Positions 54,098 to 63,378 of a stretch of 64,000 bases of DNA are shown piece by piece (positions within the stretch are counted from its first letter, which is position 1; each line of letters opens with the position of its first letter). The notes beneath the pieces were generated by a model, which ran no database searches, was not told the DNA's origin, and worked only from the letters and a program-made list of their open reading frames with translations. The stretch spans positions 47,577 to 111,576 of the forward strand of contig NZ_PJJO01000050.1 in assembly GCF_002929535.1 (NCBI RefSeq), in the 5' to 3' direction. The translations under genes were made by a program, and so were the position numbers. The stretch is from Cryobacterium sp. Y11. GTDB lineage: Bacteria; Actinomycetota; Actinomycetes; Actinomycetales; Microbacteriaceae.

Positions 54098-55060
54098 TCA
54101 ACTGCGTAGGGAAATCTTCGTTCGCCGCAGAGCCGCGAGCACGGCCGGGCCGACTGAGGCGATACCGACCACGGTCGTGATGGCGCGTACCGTATCCCAG
54201 GTGAGGGTCGACGTGACGAGTGAGTAGAGCGCGAACGAGGCGAGGTTCTGGCCGGGGTCGGCGGTGGCTTCGTAGGAAATGCCGGTGCCGCTGCCCACCA
54301 CGAAAGGCCAGAACCAGAGGTTCATAATGAGACCGAACAGGTAGGACGCGACTACGCCGTAGGCGGCGAGCAGGGCGATTTCGAGGTTGGCGCGCATCCG
54401 CTGGCCGGAAGACTCTCGCCGTGCAGCGTTCTGCCAGCGTGGGAGCAGCCCGGCGCCGGCAGCGACCCAGCCGCACGCGAACATCTGGAACGGGGTCCAC
54501 GGGCCAAAGCCGCCCCAGAGCGCCGAGGAGACCGCGATGGTGAGCAGGCCGAGCAGAAAACCGAAGCGCGCTCCGTAGACGCGTCCGGCCAAGATGAGCA
54601 GCACGAACACGGCCTCGACCCCGCCGGCGCCGGCGCCGGCGATGCGCACCGCGGCGCCGACGGCCGAGAGTACTCCGAGCAGCGCGACAGTTTGCGCCGT
54701 GTACATCTCGCGGTCGAGGGTGAGCGCGAGGGCCACGATTAGTGCCGGGATGAGCGCGAACGCCACGATCGGAACGGCGACCTGCGCGTCTGCCGGCACG
54801 GCCCCGACGAAGAACGGCCACGCGAACGCGGAGACGGCGAGCAGGCTGCCGGCACCGAGAATCCACTTCGTCCAGCGGATGCTGCGGTGTGGCCGTGCCT
54901 GATCTGCGCGTTCGCGGGGGCGGTCGCTGAATGCGATCCCTGCGTCGGGGGCACTCTGGGCATCTGGAGCCTCGTCGGCGAAAGTACCGACGACGTCGTC
55001 GTCGCTGACGTTGCCGGCGGCGGTTGCGTTCGCGCGGGTCGTGGTTGATTCGTTGGTCAT
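54098..55060 (-). CDS. ECF transporter S component, putative
   Basis: The 320-residue protein has an acidic 60-residue cytoplasmic N-terminus and then six or seven helices, including LLGVLSAVGAAVRIAGAGAG and PFQMFACGWVAAGAGLLPRW. The second carries the 'G...G' packing motif of substrate-binding S components. It overlaps the TAA energy-module gene by 4 bases, as expected for an ECF operon. S components bind vitamins or metals. With methionine and sulfur genes and metH adjacent, cobalamin is a reasonable guess but not shown by sequence. Confidence 0.8.
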   Translation of the reverse strand: MTNESTTTRANATAAGNVSDDDVVGTFADEAPDAQSAPDAGIAFSDRPRERADQARPHRSIRWTKWILGAGSLLAVSAFAWPFFVGAVPADAQVAVPIVAFALIPALIVALALTLDREMYTAQTVALLGVLSAVGAAVRIAGAGAGGVEAVFVLLILAGRVYGARFGFLLGLLTIAVSSALWGGFGPWTPFQMFACGWVAAGAGLLPRWQNAARRESSGQRMRANLEIALLAAYGVVASYLFGLIMNLWFWPFVVGSGTGISYEATADPGQNLASFALYSLVTSTLTWDTVRAITTVVGIASVGPAVLAALRRTKISLRS

Positions 55061-57099
55061 GAAAGCACCTCGATCGGGGCGGCGAGCCGCCCGGCCTGCA
55101 TGTGCAGGTTGCGCGTGGCCAGGTCCTGCGCAAAGTCGTCGTCGTGGGTGGCGAAGATGACCGCTGAGGCTGCACCGGTAGCCGTGAGCAGCGCCGCACT
55201 CACGAGTGCGCGCGCAACCTGATCGAGGCCGCGAGTGGGTTCGTCGACGAGGAGTAGGGCGGGCCGGGCCGCGAGCTGAATGGCCATAACGAGGCAGAGC
55301 CGTTCGCCGGCGGAGAGGTCGCGCGGGTGGCGCTGCAACAGCGGCGCGGCATCCGTTGGGGCATTGAAGCCGAGCAGATGGGCAAAAAGAGCTGCGGTGC
55401 TGCGTTCGGTATCGGTAGCGGCGGGAAGAGCGCGCCTAAAATTCGGTTCGCGCAGCGTTCGATCAGCGCGGCGACATTCCTCGGCCACGGTGATCGCAAA
55501 CAGCAGGTCGTCGAAGTTCTCGGGCACGAGCGCCACGGTCTGCCGGCGCGTTCGCCGCTTGAGGGATCGAACATCTTGCCCGGCGACGATGACGGTGTCG
55601 GCAGATGTCGGCAGCGCGATCGCCCGCAGCAGGCTGGTCTTGCCAGCGCCGTTGCTGCCGCGCAGGGCCACGAGCTCGCCCGCCTGCACCTCGACGGACA
55701 CGTCGTTGACGACCAGATTGGTTTTGTGCCGAACACTCAGCAGACGGATGCTCGCGAGCGGCACCGCAGGCACAGCGCTGATATCCCGTATAGCGCCCTG
55801 CGCCGCCGTTGCGATGCCTGGACCGCTCCCGGAAGATGGCAGTGCGCTGCCCCACGAATCGGCGGGCGAATCGGCGGGGAGCTGGTGCAGCCGGCTGCCT
55901 CGAATCTGGAGCCAGGCATCCGCTATGGAAGCGAACTCCTTCGTGTTGTGTTCGGCGATGACGACGCAGACGTCGGCCTCGTGGGCGAGCTGGCCGAGCA
56001 CGGCGCAGACCCGGTTTCGGGCGACCGTGTCGAGGTCGGCGAGCGGCTCGTCGACGAGCAACAGGATGGGATGGTTTACGAGGGCGGCGGCGATCGCGAC
56101 GAGGCTGGCCTCACCCGCTGAGAGCCGCTCGATCGGTCGGTCGACCAAGTGTTCGATCTTCAGCCGAGCGGCGACCTCGAGAATACGGGCGTGCACGATG
56201 GACGGGGTGACGTTACGCACGGCCAGGGCGAAGCCGATCTCGTCATGCACGGTTTCCGCCGTGAAGCCGAGCCGAACGTTTTGCGCTACGAGTCCGACGA
56301 AACCGGCCGTGTCACGCGGGGGAGTCGAGGCCCGATCGGCGCCGACAATGTCGATCCGCCCGTTTTGGGTTCCGTCATAGAAGTGTTGGAACAGCCCGCT
56401 CATGCTGTGCAGCAGGCTGGTCTTGCCTGACCCGGTCGCGCCGACGATAACGGTGAGAGTGCCGGGCTTGAGGGTAACGTTGAGCGCGTCGAGGTGCCAG
56501 CTTGTCTTGTCAGGCACAGCACCGAAGTTCAATCCGACATCCCGGAGCACCACCGGTGCCTCGCACACGCCGGTTGCGAAGCGGGTCGCCGCGAATCCGC
56601 GGGTTTCCATCGAAGCGGCCAACGCGAGCGCGCGCTCGATTGTCTGCTCGAAAATGGGCACGAGCAACGACGCGATCGATCGTTCTCCGCGCAGGGAGCG
56701 GGCGACGCGCACGCGGCGCACCGACTCCAGCAACGCCGGAAAGGTCGCCCAGGCGATGACGAGCGAACGGGAGATGGCGCGCAGCGGGCCGCGACCGGCA
56801 CCGCGCGCGAACAGGGATTGCACGTTGATGACCGCGTTCAGCAGGCCGAAGAACACGATGATGGCGGCGACCGGCAGTGCGCTGAGCGCGGCATTGCCGA
56901 GACCGACCAAGGTGATCGGGCCCAGCAGCGAGATGTGGCTGAACGGCCCGTCGAGTCGGAGCCGGGGAAGCTCCAGGAGCACCGGGCCGGTGCCTGCGCC
57001 GACGCCACCGAAGACCACGCGGTAGACGATCCGCAGCGAAACGAAGCCCACCGCGAGCACGATTGCCGCGAGAAGCGGGGCGAGGCGCAGGCGAAACAC
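55057..57099 (-). CDS. ECF transporter energy module: EcfT fused to two EcfA ATPases
   Basis: The 680-residue chain holds an N-terminal EcfT membrane domain (to about residue 190; SMETRGFAATRFATGVCEAP carries the Ala-Arg-Gly coupling motif). The first ATPase has Walker A GATGSGKTS, signature LSAGEASLV and Walker B LLLVDEPLADLD; the second has GSNGAGKTS, LSAGERLCLV and LLLVDEPTRGLD. Usually EcfT, EcfA and EcfA' are separate proteins, so a single T-A-A' chain is unusual. It precedes the S-component gene with a 4-base overlap and follows the lipoprotein gene directly. Confidence 0.92.
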   Translation of the reverse strand: MFRLRLAPLLAAIVLAVGFVSLRIVYRVVFGGVGAGTGPVLLELPRLRLDGPFSHISLLGPITLVGLGNAALSALPVAAIIVFFGLLNAVINVQSLFARGAGRGPLRAISRSLVIAWATFPALLESVRRVRVARSLRGERSIASLLVPIFEQTIERALALAASMETRGFAATRFATGVCEAPVVLRDVGLNFGAVPDKTSWHLDALNVTLKPGTLTVIVGATGSGKTSLLHSMSGLFQHFYDGTQNGRIDIVGADRASTPPRDTAGFVGLVAQNVRLGFTAETVHDEIGFALAVRNVTPSIVHARILEVAARLKIEHLVDRPIERLSAGEASLVAIAAALVNHPILLLVDEPLADLDTVARNRVCAVLGQLAHEADVCVVIAEHNTKEFASIADAWLQIRGSRLHQLPADSPADSWGSALPSSGSGPGIATAAQGAIRDISAVPAVPLASIRLLSVRHKTNLVVNDVSVEVQAGELVALRGSNGAGKTSLLRAIALPTSADTVIVAGQDVRSLKRRTRRQTVALVPENFDDLLFAITVAEECRRADRTLREPNFRRALPAATDTERSTAALFAHLLGFNAPTDAAPLLQRHPRDLSAGERLCLVMAIQLAARPALLLVDEPTRGLDQVARALVSAALLTATGAASAVIFATHDDDFAQDLATRNLHMQAGRLAAPIEVLS

Positions 57100-57671
57100 T
57101 AGCTGCCGGGCGTCGGCGTTTCAGTGCCGGTCGTGTAGACGAGTCCCACTGACTGGCCGGGTTCGACCTCGAGTGTGCCGATGCCCTCTTGGGCGTAGGC
57201 CCAGTCGGCGTCGGGAGTAGCCTTCACCCAGAGCGCCCAGTAAGCGTAAGCCGGTGGCATCGAGGCGCAGGATTCGCTGAAGGATTCCTGGCCCTCGACC
57301 ACGACGGTTTCGTCGGCGGCCGGGCGGTCGTTGACGCGGCAGACGATGGCGTCGCCGTATTCCACGCTGCCCTCGGTCGTGGTGCCCGTCGTTGCGAGGG
57401 TCTCGCTCGCAGCGATGGCCTTGGTCGCGTCGACGCACTCGGTAATCGTGGCAGCGTCAAGCGTTCCGAAGTCCACGACGACGGCGACGCCGGCGCAGTC
57501 GGCCGAGGAAGCTTCAGCGGTCGCGGCAGGTGAGACCGACGAGCCGGAATCAGCGGGAGCGCATCCGCTCAGTGCAGCGAGCAGAACGAGCGCGCCCAGC
57601 GCCATCGAGGTGCGGGCACCCGTGCTGCGGGAGAAAATGGGCGCGGTAAAAAATGGCGCAGTGCGGTTCAT
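57099..57671 (-). CDS. DUF4430-like lipoprotein
   Basis: The 190-residue protein has a signal peptide and LSGC lipobox (LVLLAALSGCAPADSG; Cys near residue 37). The domain after it includes AYWALWVKATPDADWAYAQE and GIGTLEVEPGQSVGLVYTTG, the DUF4430/transcobalamin-like C-terminal fold. It lies between metY and the ECF module with single-base overlap. A lipoprotein of this kind could collect the ligand for the ECF transporter, possibly a corrinoid, as inferred from the domain and the neighbours. Confidence 0.82.
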   Translation of the reverse strand: MNRTAPFFTAPIFSRSTGARTSMALGALVLLAALSGCAPADSGSSVSPAATAEASSADCAGVAVVVDFGTLDAATITECVDATKAIAASETLATTGTTTEGSVEYGDAIVCRVNDRPAADETVVVEGQESFSESCASMPPAYAYWALWVKATPDADWAYAQEGIGTLEVEPGQSVGLVYTTGTETPTPGS

Positions 57672-57691
57672 GAATTCAGAATACCTAGCGT

Positions 57692-59110
57692 TTAGAGGAT
57701 GCCGGCGACTCGGTCGAGCCCCCCGCGGAGGTCGAGCAAAAGATCGTCGAGCGCTTCGATGCCCACCGACAGGCGCAGCATTCCGGCGGTGATGCCGAGG
57801 CGTGCGTTCAGATCGGGGGCAAACGATGCATGGGTGGTGGTGAGCGGATGCAGCACCATCGAGCGGGTGTCGCCGATTCCGGTCATGCGGCTGAACACCC
57901 GCAGGCCGTTTGTGAAGGCGCGAGCGCCCTCGGTGCCGCCCTTGACGGTGACGGCGAAGACTGATCCGGTGCGACCGTTGTAGTACGTCTGCGCGATCTC
58001 ATGCAGCGGGCTGCTCGGCAGGCCGGCGTAGTCGACGACCTCGACCTCTGGCTGTTCTTCGAGCCAGTGCGCGAGGGCGATCGAGTTGTCGACGTGGCGT
58101 TCCATGCGCAGCGACAGGGTTTCGATGCCCTGGTGCAGCAAGAACCCATTGAACGGCGACAGCGACGGGCCGACATCGTTGACGACGGCCTCGCGCACGT
58201 ATTGGGCGTAGGCGGCCGGGCCGAACCGTTCGAGCAGCGAGGGCAGGCCGGGGCGCAATGAGTCGGTCAGCAGCGGGTAGCGGCGGGAGCTCGCCGCCCA
58301 GTCGAAGGTGCCGCCGTCAACGACCGCGCCCGATACGCCGGCGCCGTGGCCGCTGAGAAACTTGGTGGTCGAGTGCACGACGATGTCGGCGCCGTGTTCG
58401 AACGGGCGAATGAGGTACGGCGTGGCGACGGTGTTGTCGACGACGAGCGGAATGCCGTGGCGGCGGGCGACGGCGGCAACGCGGGCGATGTCGACGACGT
58501 CGTTGCGCGGGTTCGGAATGGTTTCGGTGAAGATCGCCTTGGTTTCCGGCCGGATCACCGCGTCCCAGGCGGCATCGGAGTCGGTGTCCCACACGTAGTC
58601 CACCGCGATGCCCATGCGTCGAAAGCTCCGGCCGAGCAGAATGCGTGTGCCGCCGTAAATGCTCGCGGTCGAGACGATGTGCTCACCCGATTCGGCGAGG
58701 GCAAACAGGGCGGCGCTGATCGCTGCCTGTCCACTCGACACGGCGACGCAGGCCGTGCCGCCCTCCAGCGACGCCAGGCGCTGTTCAGCAACCGCGTTGG
58801 TGGGATTGCCTTGCCGGGAGTAGATGGGTTCGCGGGATCCGCCGTTGAACCGGGCAGCTCCGTCGTCGAAGGAGTCGAAGACATAGCCGGCGCTCAGGGT
58901 GAGCGGTGGAATGCGCGCGCCGCGGTTCTCGTCGGCGTACTCGCCCACGTGCACTTGGCGGGTGTCGAAGCTGAAGGTGTCCCAATCGGTGATCGGCGCG
59001 ACCACCTCGGTGGCGTCAGAATTCAGTGAAGTCGATGCTGGTGCGGGCGTGGCCATGAAACTCACTGGTGCGTCGGTGTCGGGCTGGAGCGGGGCATCCG
59101 TTGTCGTCAT
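57692..59110 (-). CDS. metY: O-acetylhomoserine sulfhydrylase (MetY-type)
   Basis: The 472-residue PLP enzyme of the Cys/Met metabolism family has the pyridoxal Lys in VVHSTTKFLSGHGAGVSGAV (about residue 250), AVSSGQAAISAALFALAESG, and QGIETLSLRMERHVDNSIAL. It forms homocysteine from O-acetylhomoserine and sulfide. The first 40 residues are extra and lack conservation; a downstream Met at residue 19 is an alternative start. Its ATG overlaps the stop of the PatB-like gene. The nearby thiosulfate uptake genes (10266-11666) could supply sulfide in principle. Confidence 0.94.
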   Translation of the reverse strand: MTTTDAPLQPDTDAPVSFMATPAPASTSLNSDATEVVAPITDWDTFSFDTRQVHVGEYADENRGARIPPLTLSAGYVFDSFDDGAARFNGGSREPIYSRQGNPTNAVAEQRLASLEGGTACVAVSSGQAAISAALFALAESGEHIVSTASIYGGTRILLGRSFRRMGIAVDYVWDTDSDAAWDAVIRPETKAIFTETIPNPRNDVVDIARVAAVARRHGIPLVVDNTVATPYLIRPFEHGADIVVHSTTKFLSGHGAGVSGAVVDGGTFDWAASSRRYPLLTDSLRPGLPSLLERFGPAAYAQYVREAVVNDVGPSLSPFNGFLLHQGIETLSLRMERHVDNSIALAHWLEEQPEVEVVDYAGLPSSPLHEIAQTYYNGRTGSVFAVTVKGGTEGARAFTNGLRVFSRMTGIGDTRSMVLHPLTTTHASFAPDLNARLGITAGMLRLSVGIEALDDLLLDLRGGLDRVAGIL

Positions 59111-60303
59111 CAGCCGGCCGCCGCAGTCGGGAAAGCGGCAGAAGCGGCTTGAACCCGCGCGACGAGCGCCGCGATGCGAGCGACGGCCTCGCGCAGAGTG
59201 TCTGGCGAGCAGGCCAGGTTGAGGCGGGCGAAACCAACTCCGCCGAGGCCGAAGCTCTCGCCGTTGTTGAGGGCGACGCGGGCGTCGTTGAGAATGCGCT
59301 GGTACGGGTTGTCACCGAGGCCCAGCTGGCGCAGATCCAGCCAGGCAAGGTAGCTGGCGCGCGGCCGGTGGTAAATCACGGCGGGCAGATGTTCGTACAG
59401 TAATTCGGCAAGCAGAGAATCGTTGGCGACAATGTGATCGATGGCAGTGTCGAGCCAGTCGGTACAGCCGAACGCGGCGATGTTCGCGTGCAGGCCGAGG
59501 ATGCTGGTGCGACAGGCGACCTCTTCGGGCAGTCGGTTCAGCAGCTCGTTGGTGGCATCATCGGCGGCAATGACGAGTGCACACTTCAGGCCGGCAATAT
59601 TCCAGCCCTTACTCGCCGAGGTCACGGTAACCGCGCGGGCGCCGGCGGCCAAGGCCAGCGGTGCGAATGGAGTGAAGGTGGTGCCGGGGTGGGTCAGCGG
59701 CGCGTGAATCTCATCCGAGATCACAAACACGTCGTACTGGGCCGCGAGCCGGGCAAGCGCCTCCAGAGTTGACCGCTCCCAGACAATCCCGTGCGGATTG
59801 TGCGGGTTGCAGAGCAGAAAGGCAGCGACGCCGGTCGCGAAACTGCGTTCCAGCCCGGCCAAGTCGAGTGCCCAACTGTCAGCTAGTTCGATCAGCGGCG
59901 TTTCCAAAACGGATGCCGCGGCCTCCTCCACCAGTTCGTAGAACGGCGGGTAGACCGGCGGGGTGATCGCCACTCGGCCGCCGGCCGGAACTGCCAGCCG
60001 CAGGGCCTCGACGATGCCGACGCTCACGTCGGTGGCGAGGTGCACGTGGCTCGGGTCGACCTGCCAGCCCCAACGCTGAAGCGCAAACTGCGTGAAGACG
60101 GGTGCGAGCGGGCCGGGGCCGTCGAGGTAGCCGGTATCGGAGGCCTGTACGCGCTGCACGAGGGTCGCGACGATTTGCGGAGCTAGGGGATAATCCATCT
60201 CGGCAACAAACAAGGGAAGTACGTCGGCGGGAAACCGAGTCCACTTGACGCTGCTGCGCTCGCGCCGGATATGCTCCAGCGGTGCGACCTCGATGACTGA
60301 CAT
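59110..60303 (-). CDS. PatB/MalY-type PLP aminotransferase or C-S beta-lyase
   Basis: The 397-residue fold-type I PLP protein contains the conserved LLCNPHNPHGIVWERSTLEA, FVISDEIHAPLTHPG and the PLP Lys in TVTSASKGWNIAGLKCALV. The end VALNNGESFGLGGVGFARLN is typical of PatB/MalY cystathionine beta-lyases, which make homocysteine from cystathionine. Start 60303 is a Met with the family N-terminus MSVIEVAPLEHIRRERSS. It heads a minus-strand operon with metY, the lipoprotein and the ECF genes. Confidence 0.9.
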   Translation of the reverse strand: MSVIEVAPLEHIRRERSSVKWTRFPADVLPLFVAEMDYPLAPQIVATLVQRVQASDTGYLDGPGPLAPVFTQFALQRWGWQVDPSHVHLATDVSVGIVEALRLAVPAGGRVAITPPVYPPFYELVEEAAASVLETPLIELADSWALDLAGLERSFATGVAAFLLCNPHNPHGIVWERSTLEALARLAAQYDVFVISDEIHAPLTHPGTTFTPFAPLALAAGARAVTVTSASKGWNIAGLKCALVIAADDATNELLNRLPEEVACRTSILGLHANIAAFGCTDWLDTAIDHIVANDSLLAELLYEHLPAVIYHRPRASYLAWLDLRQLGLGDNPYQRILNDARVALNNGESFGLGGVGFARLNLACSPDTLREAVARIAALVARVQAASAAFPTAAAG

Positions 60304-61141
60304 GACCACAGCATGTTCTAGCCGCCACAAATAAGCGAACAGGTCCGTAAATATTCGACACATGAGCGGATGCCGCCGGTGGCTAGCCGCAGCGGGTTAT
60401 CACCCCTGACGGAGGTCTTGCAGACTCCCGAACTGCTGCGGCTGGCGGCGCGGCGCTCACGATAAGCGCCCGCAAGTCGAACCCTCTACGGGACGGGCGG
60501 GCGCCGGGGGACGTGCTTGGAGCGCTAACTTGTAAAACTCGTCGATGGGCGGCTGGCGATTATCTTGGCCGGCAGCTCGAGTTGTGCGCCGCACGTGGAC
60601 TCAGCGGATCTGGCGACGATGACCTTCGGATTCTCGGTCGATACCGAAGGCCCGTGCACAGACGATTTGGCCCCCACGACGTACGAGTTCGACGTGCCAT
60701 CAACCGAGAATCTGCCGATGTTCATCACGATAAACTTCACGTCCAGCTCTCAGCTACCGGTTCTGCGGTAAGCATCGATCGCGCACGGCCGTGCCGGCAA
60801 CCAACCAATACTTTCTCACGGCGGGACCGCATGAAATCGTCGCGACTTTGAGGCTGCGCTAGAACTGCAAAAGACTAACATTCGCTGCGATTCCCAGCGA
60901 GATCATCCTGCATGATGCCTGGCCGCAGGATGACCTTCTCATCGCTGCGCACGGGGAACGACGACCGGGACGATTAGCGTGAAAGAAACCACACGCTACC
61001 GCTGACTGGGCCTGAAGCAAGCCGACGAACGTCAATCAGCTTGCTTCCCGGAGGTTGGGGTTGCGCCCAGGTGGGTGCCACGCGGCAGGGTGCCCTTCAA
61101 CTTCGGTAAGCGATGCCCTTGGCCTCATCGCGTTCTCAAGG
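60304..61141. other. Long intergenic region with relics and hairpins
   Basis: This region contains the promoter of the PatB-metY operon, a protein-coding relic (60529-60771), and two inverted repeats: CATCCTGC/GCAGGATG (60904-60911, 60925-60932) and GAAGCAAGC/GCTTGCTTC (61014-61022, 61039-61047). I see no intact gene and no riboswitch. Confidence 0.5.
60529..60771 (+). pseudogene. C-terminal relic of a secreted or lipoprotein-type gene
   Basis: After a stop at 60526-60528 the frame reads KLVDGRLAIILAGSSSCAPH, then ADLATMTFGFSVDTEGPCTD and DLAPTTYEFDVPSTENLP before its own stop. The paired Cys (SSSCAP and GPCTDDL) and beta-strand pattern match the C-terminal domain of small actinobacterial lipoproteins. 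No start or signal peptide remains. The parent family is not certain. Confidence 0.42.
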
Positions 61142-61651
61142 TTATTGAGTCTGCATCGGAGTGATGGTGAGATCGACTGAACCAAATGGGAACGGGTAGA
61201 AGAATGTGCCGCTGCCATTCCAATCGGTAATGGGAATCATCGCAAACCAAATCTGGCTAATCGCGACCGATGTGACAGCGAGAATCACGACCGTGACAGC
61301 GCCTCGGTCGAGGTAGCGCAGCGCGGCGGGAACATCACTTGCCCGGCGAAGTACGAAGGTAAGCGCTCCGATCACGATGGCGAAGATGCCGATATAGATA
61401 ACGACACTCGGTTGGAGCGTCAGGTTAATGCACCTCGGCGCCAGCTCGGTTACGTTTCCGGCTGCATCGATAAATGTGCCATCAGCGTTCACTCCACCTG
61501 GGCAGTAGCCCTTGCTGGCCGCAGTGAACGCGGTGTACCCCAGAGCAGCGAGCATGGCAAGCACAACGAGGCGCCGGATGCGCACAACGATTGGCCGCAG
61601 CGGCAATGCGTCTGCGGCCTGCGCACCTTCGGGCTGAAGCGACAACGACAT
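61142..61651 (-). CDS. Hypothetical membrane protein, three helices
   Basis: The 169-residue protein has three hydrophobic helices: RLVVLAMLAALGYTAFTAAS, VVIYIGIFAIVIGALTFVLR and GAVTVVILAVTSVAISQIWF. An extracytoplasmic loop with two Cys (GYCPGGVNADGTFIDAAGN, then APRCINLTL) probably forms a disulfide. Unknown family, but similar proteins are widespread in Microbacteriaceae. It stands alone between relic-rich regions. Confidence 0.78.
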   Translation of the reverse strand: MSLSLQPEGAQAADALPLRPIVVRIRRLVVLAMLAALGYTAFTAASKGYCPGGVNADGTFIDAAGNVTELAPRCINLTLQPSVVIYIGIFAIVIGALTFVLRRASDVPAALRYLDRGAVTVVILAVTSVAISQIWFAMIPITDWNGSGTFFYPFPFGSVDLTITPMQTQ

Positions 61652-62099
61652 TGTGACCCCCGATCGGCCTGCAGCGGCCGTACGTGTAGCCTACCGACGG
61701 GTTTTAAGGTGCCGGCAAAGCCGCCCGGCGGCCATTCCCTCCGCTGCCAGCGGAACGGCGGACCGGGGATACGCCCACCGGAGAGCCCGCGCGCGCCGTC
61801 CGCTAGTGTTCGTCACCGTCACCGTCACCGTCACCGTCACCGCCACGCCGTCGCCGCACGCGTTTGGGAAGTTGGTCCTGGTTTGGACACGTGCCAATGC
61901 AGCGAACAGGGGCCACGAGCGCTGGTCGCCGCGCGGACACGCACATCGCACGACCATGGCACCGTCCGTGATGCCTGACCCGACCTGAACGTGCCCGCAA
62001 GCCGGAGGCCGAACGGGCCGAAGCCGACGCGGCTGACCTGCTACCGATATCTCGGACAGTGGGTCCTTTTAAAATGAGGGTTCACTGAAAGTAGAGATC
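61652..62099. other. Intergenic stretch with a short tandem repeat
   Basis: The notable feature is the hexanucleotide repeat CGTCAC x5 at 61811-61840 followed by CGCCAC. No gene is supported; the stretch ends at the left side of the IS3 relic. Confidence 0.5.
61811..61846. repeat. Hexanucleotide tandem repeat (CGTCAC)5
   Basis: Five perfect CGTCAC units are followed by a variant CGCCAC. The repeat is outside recognised genes. Unit count may vary between strains. Confidence 0.85.
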
Positions 62100-62912
62100 A
62101 GCATGACCGCAGCGCGTAGGCGTTTCGTCCGAGACGTCACAGACGAGCTGTGCCGCGAGTTGATCAACACGTCCACACCGATCAAGGACGTCGCCACCGC
62201 ATGTGGCGTCGGGCCGAGACGCTTCGGAACTGGCTGGGCAAATATCGTGAGGCCAACGGCGGGACGGAAGCGGACGTGGCGGTGTCGGAACGGGCCCGTC
62301 TGAAGGAACTTGAGCGGGAAGTTCACGAGCTGCGGGCGGAGACCGCCTTCTTAAACAAGCCAGCGCTTACTTCGCGCGGGCGCAGCGGTAGTGGGCAAGT
62401 ACGAATACATCGATTCCCAAAAATCTGAGCCCACCAACCGGGATTCGGTGGTGAAAATGTGTCTTTGGCTAGCCGTCTCCACGTCCGGTTTCTACCACTG
62501 GGCAATCCGGCCGCAGTCCGCGACCGCGGCCCGCTGAGAGGCCTTGGTCTCCCGGATACAACACTTTTTTGAGGAGTCCGACGGCACCGACGGATACCGC
62601 CGAATCCACGCCAACCTTGCCGCCGAACAGACCGAATGCGTGCCAGAGCTGGTCCGTCGACTGCTATTCCCAGAAAGTCGTCGGCTGGTCCATCGCCGAT
62701 CATATGCATCAGAGCTCGTCGCCAATGCCTGCGGAACGCCGCTGCGACGACCCTGATCGAGCCTGATGCGATCTGGCACTCCGACCGCGGCAGCGTGTAT
62801 GCCTCGGCCGAGTTTCGGGCTCTGGCGACCGGACTGGGGATGCGGTCCTCGATGAGCCGCACCGGTGTGTGTTGGGACTGTGACACGATCAGCTCACCAG
62901 GCTTGGTCGCGG
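62055..62912 (+). mobile_element. Decayed IS3-family insertion sequence
   Basis: OrfA starts at ATG 62103 with MTAARRRFVRDVTDELCREL, STPIKDVATACGVG, and, after a frameshift near 62215, ETLRNWLGKYREANGGTEAD and LKELEREVHELRAETAFLNK. OrfB begins at GTG 62391 (VGKYEYIDSQKSEPTNRDSV), has an in-frame stop at 62535, a large internal deletion, and then DCYSQKVVGWSIADHMHQSS and IWHSDRGSVYASAEFRAL of the DDE integrase core. Several frameshifts and a deletion make it inactive. Terminal inverted repeats are not clear. Confidence 0.82.
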
Positions 62913-63378
62913 CTTGACCCGTGTTGGGATTGACCGCCGCTCAACCGTGGCGTGTCCTTGTGCTGATCTGTCGACCTCGGCCCAGTCTGGAGCAGGTTTC
63001 CGCCTGCTCAGCCATGTCCGACAGGTGTCGAAATTAGCGGGGTGATGGGGTCTGCGCGTCCTTTTCCGTGGCAGCCCGCGAGGGTTGGCCGGAACAGTCA
63101 CCGGCCGGCTCAGGTCAAGGCAGTGGCTTCGAAGACGCGCAGCCCGGTACTGATCAGCGTCATGCACGTGTCCTCGTCCTCATTCGCGGGGATCGGAGCA
63201 CGTGACTGAACCGTAACGTCGCCTTGTACTCATCTGAGGCTGGCCGTGCGAGACTGGGGGCACACCTATGCCTACGGCTCTCAGCCCGCGTCCCCATCCA
63301 GCTCCGCATCCGCGCCTCCAGTTGTGCCCGTGCCGGTGGCCGTAGATCAACGTGTGATCGAAGCGAAGGGGTTTTGAT
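62913..63378. other. Region between the IS3 relic and the permease gene
   Basis: No intact gene is visible. Part of it may be the right flank of the insertion or another relic, but no family could be assigned. AAGGGG at 63365-63370 is the ribosome site of the next gene. Confidence 0.45.

Noticed and set aside
60304..60530. Riboswitch upstream of the PatB-metY operon
   Set aside because: No conserved vitamin or SAM riboswitch core could be recognised; the hairpins seen are short and unlinked.
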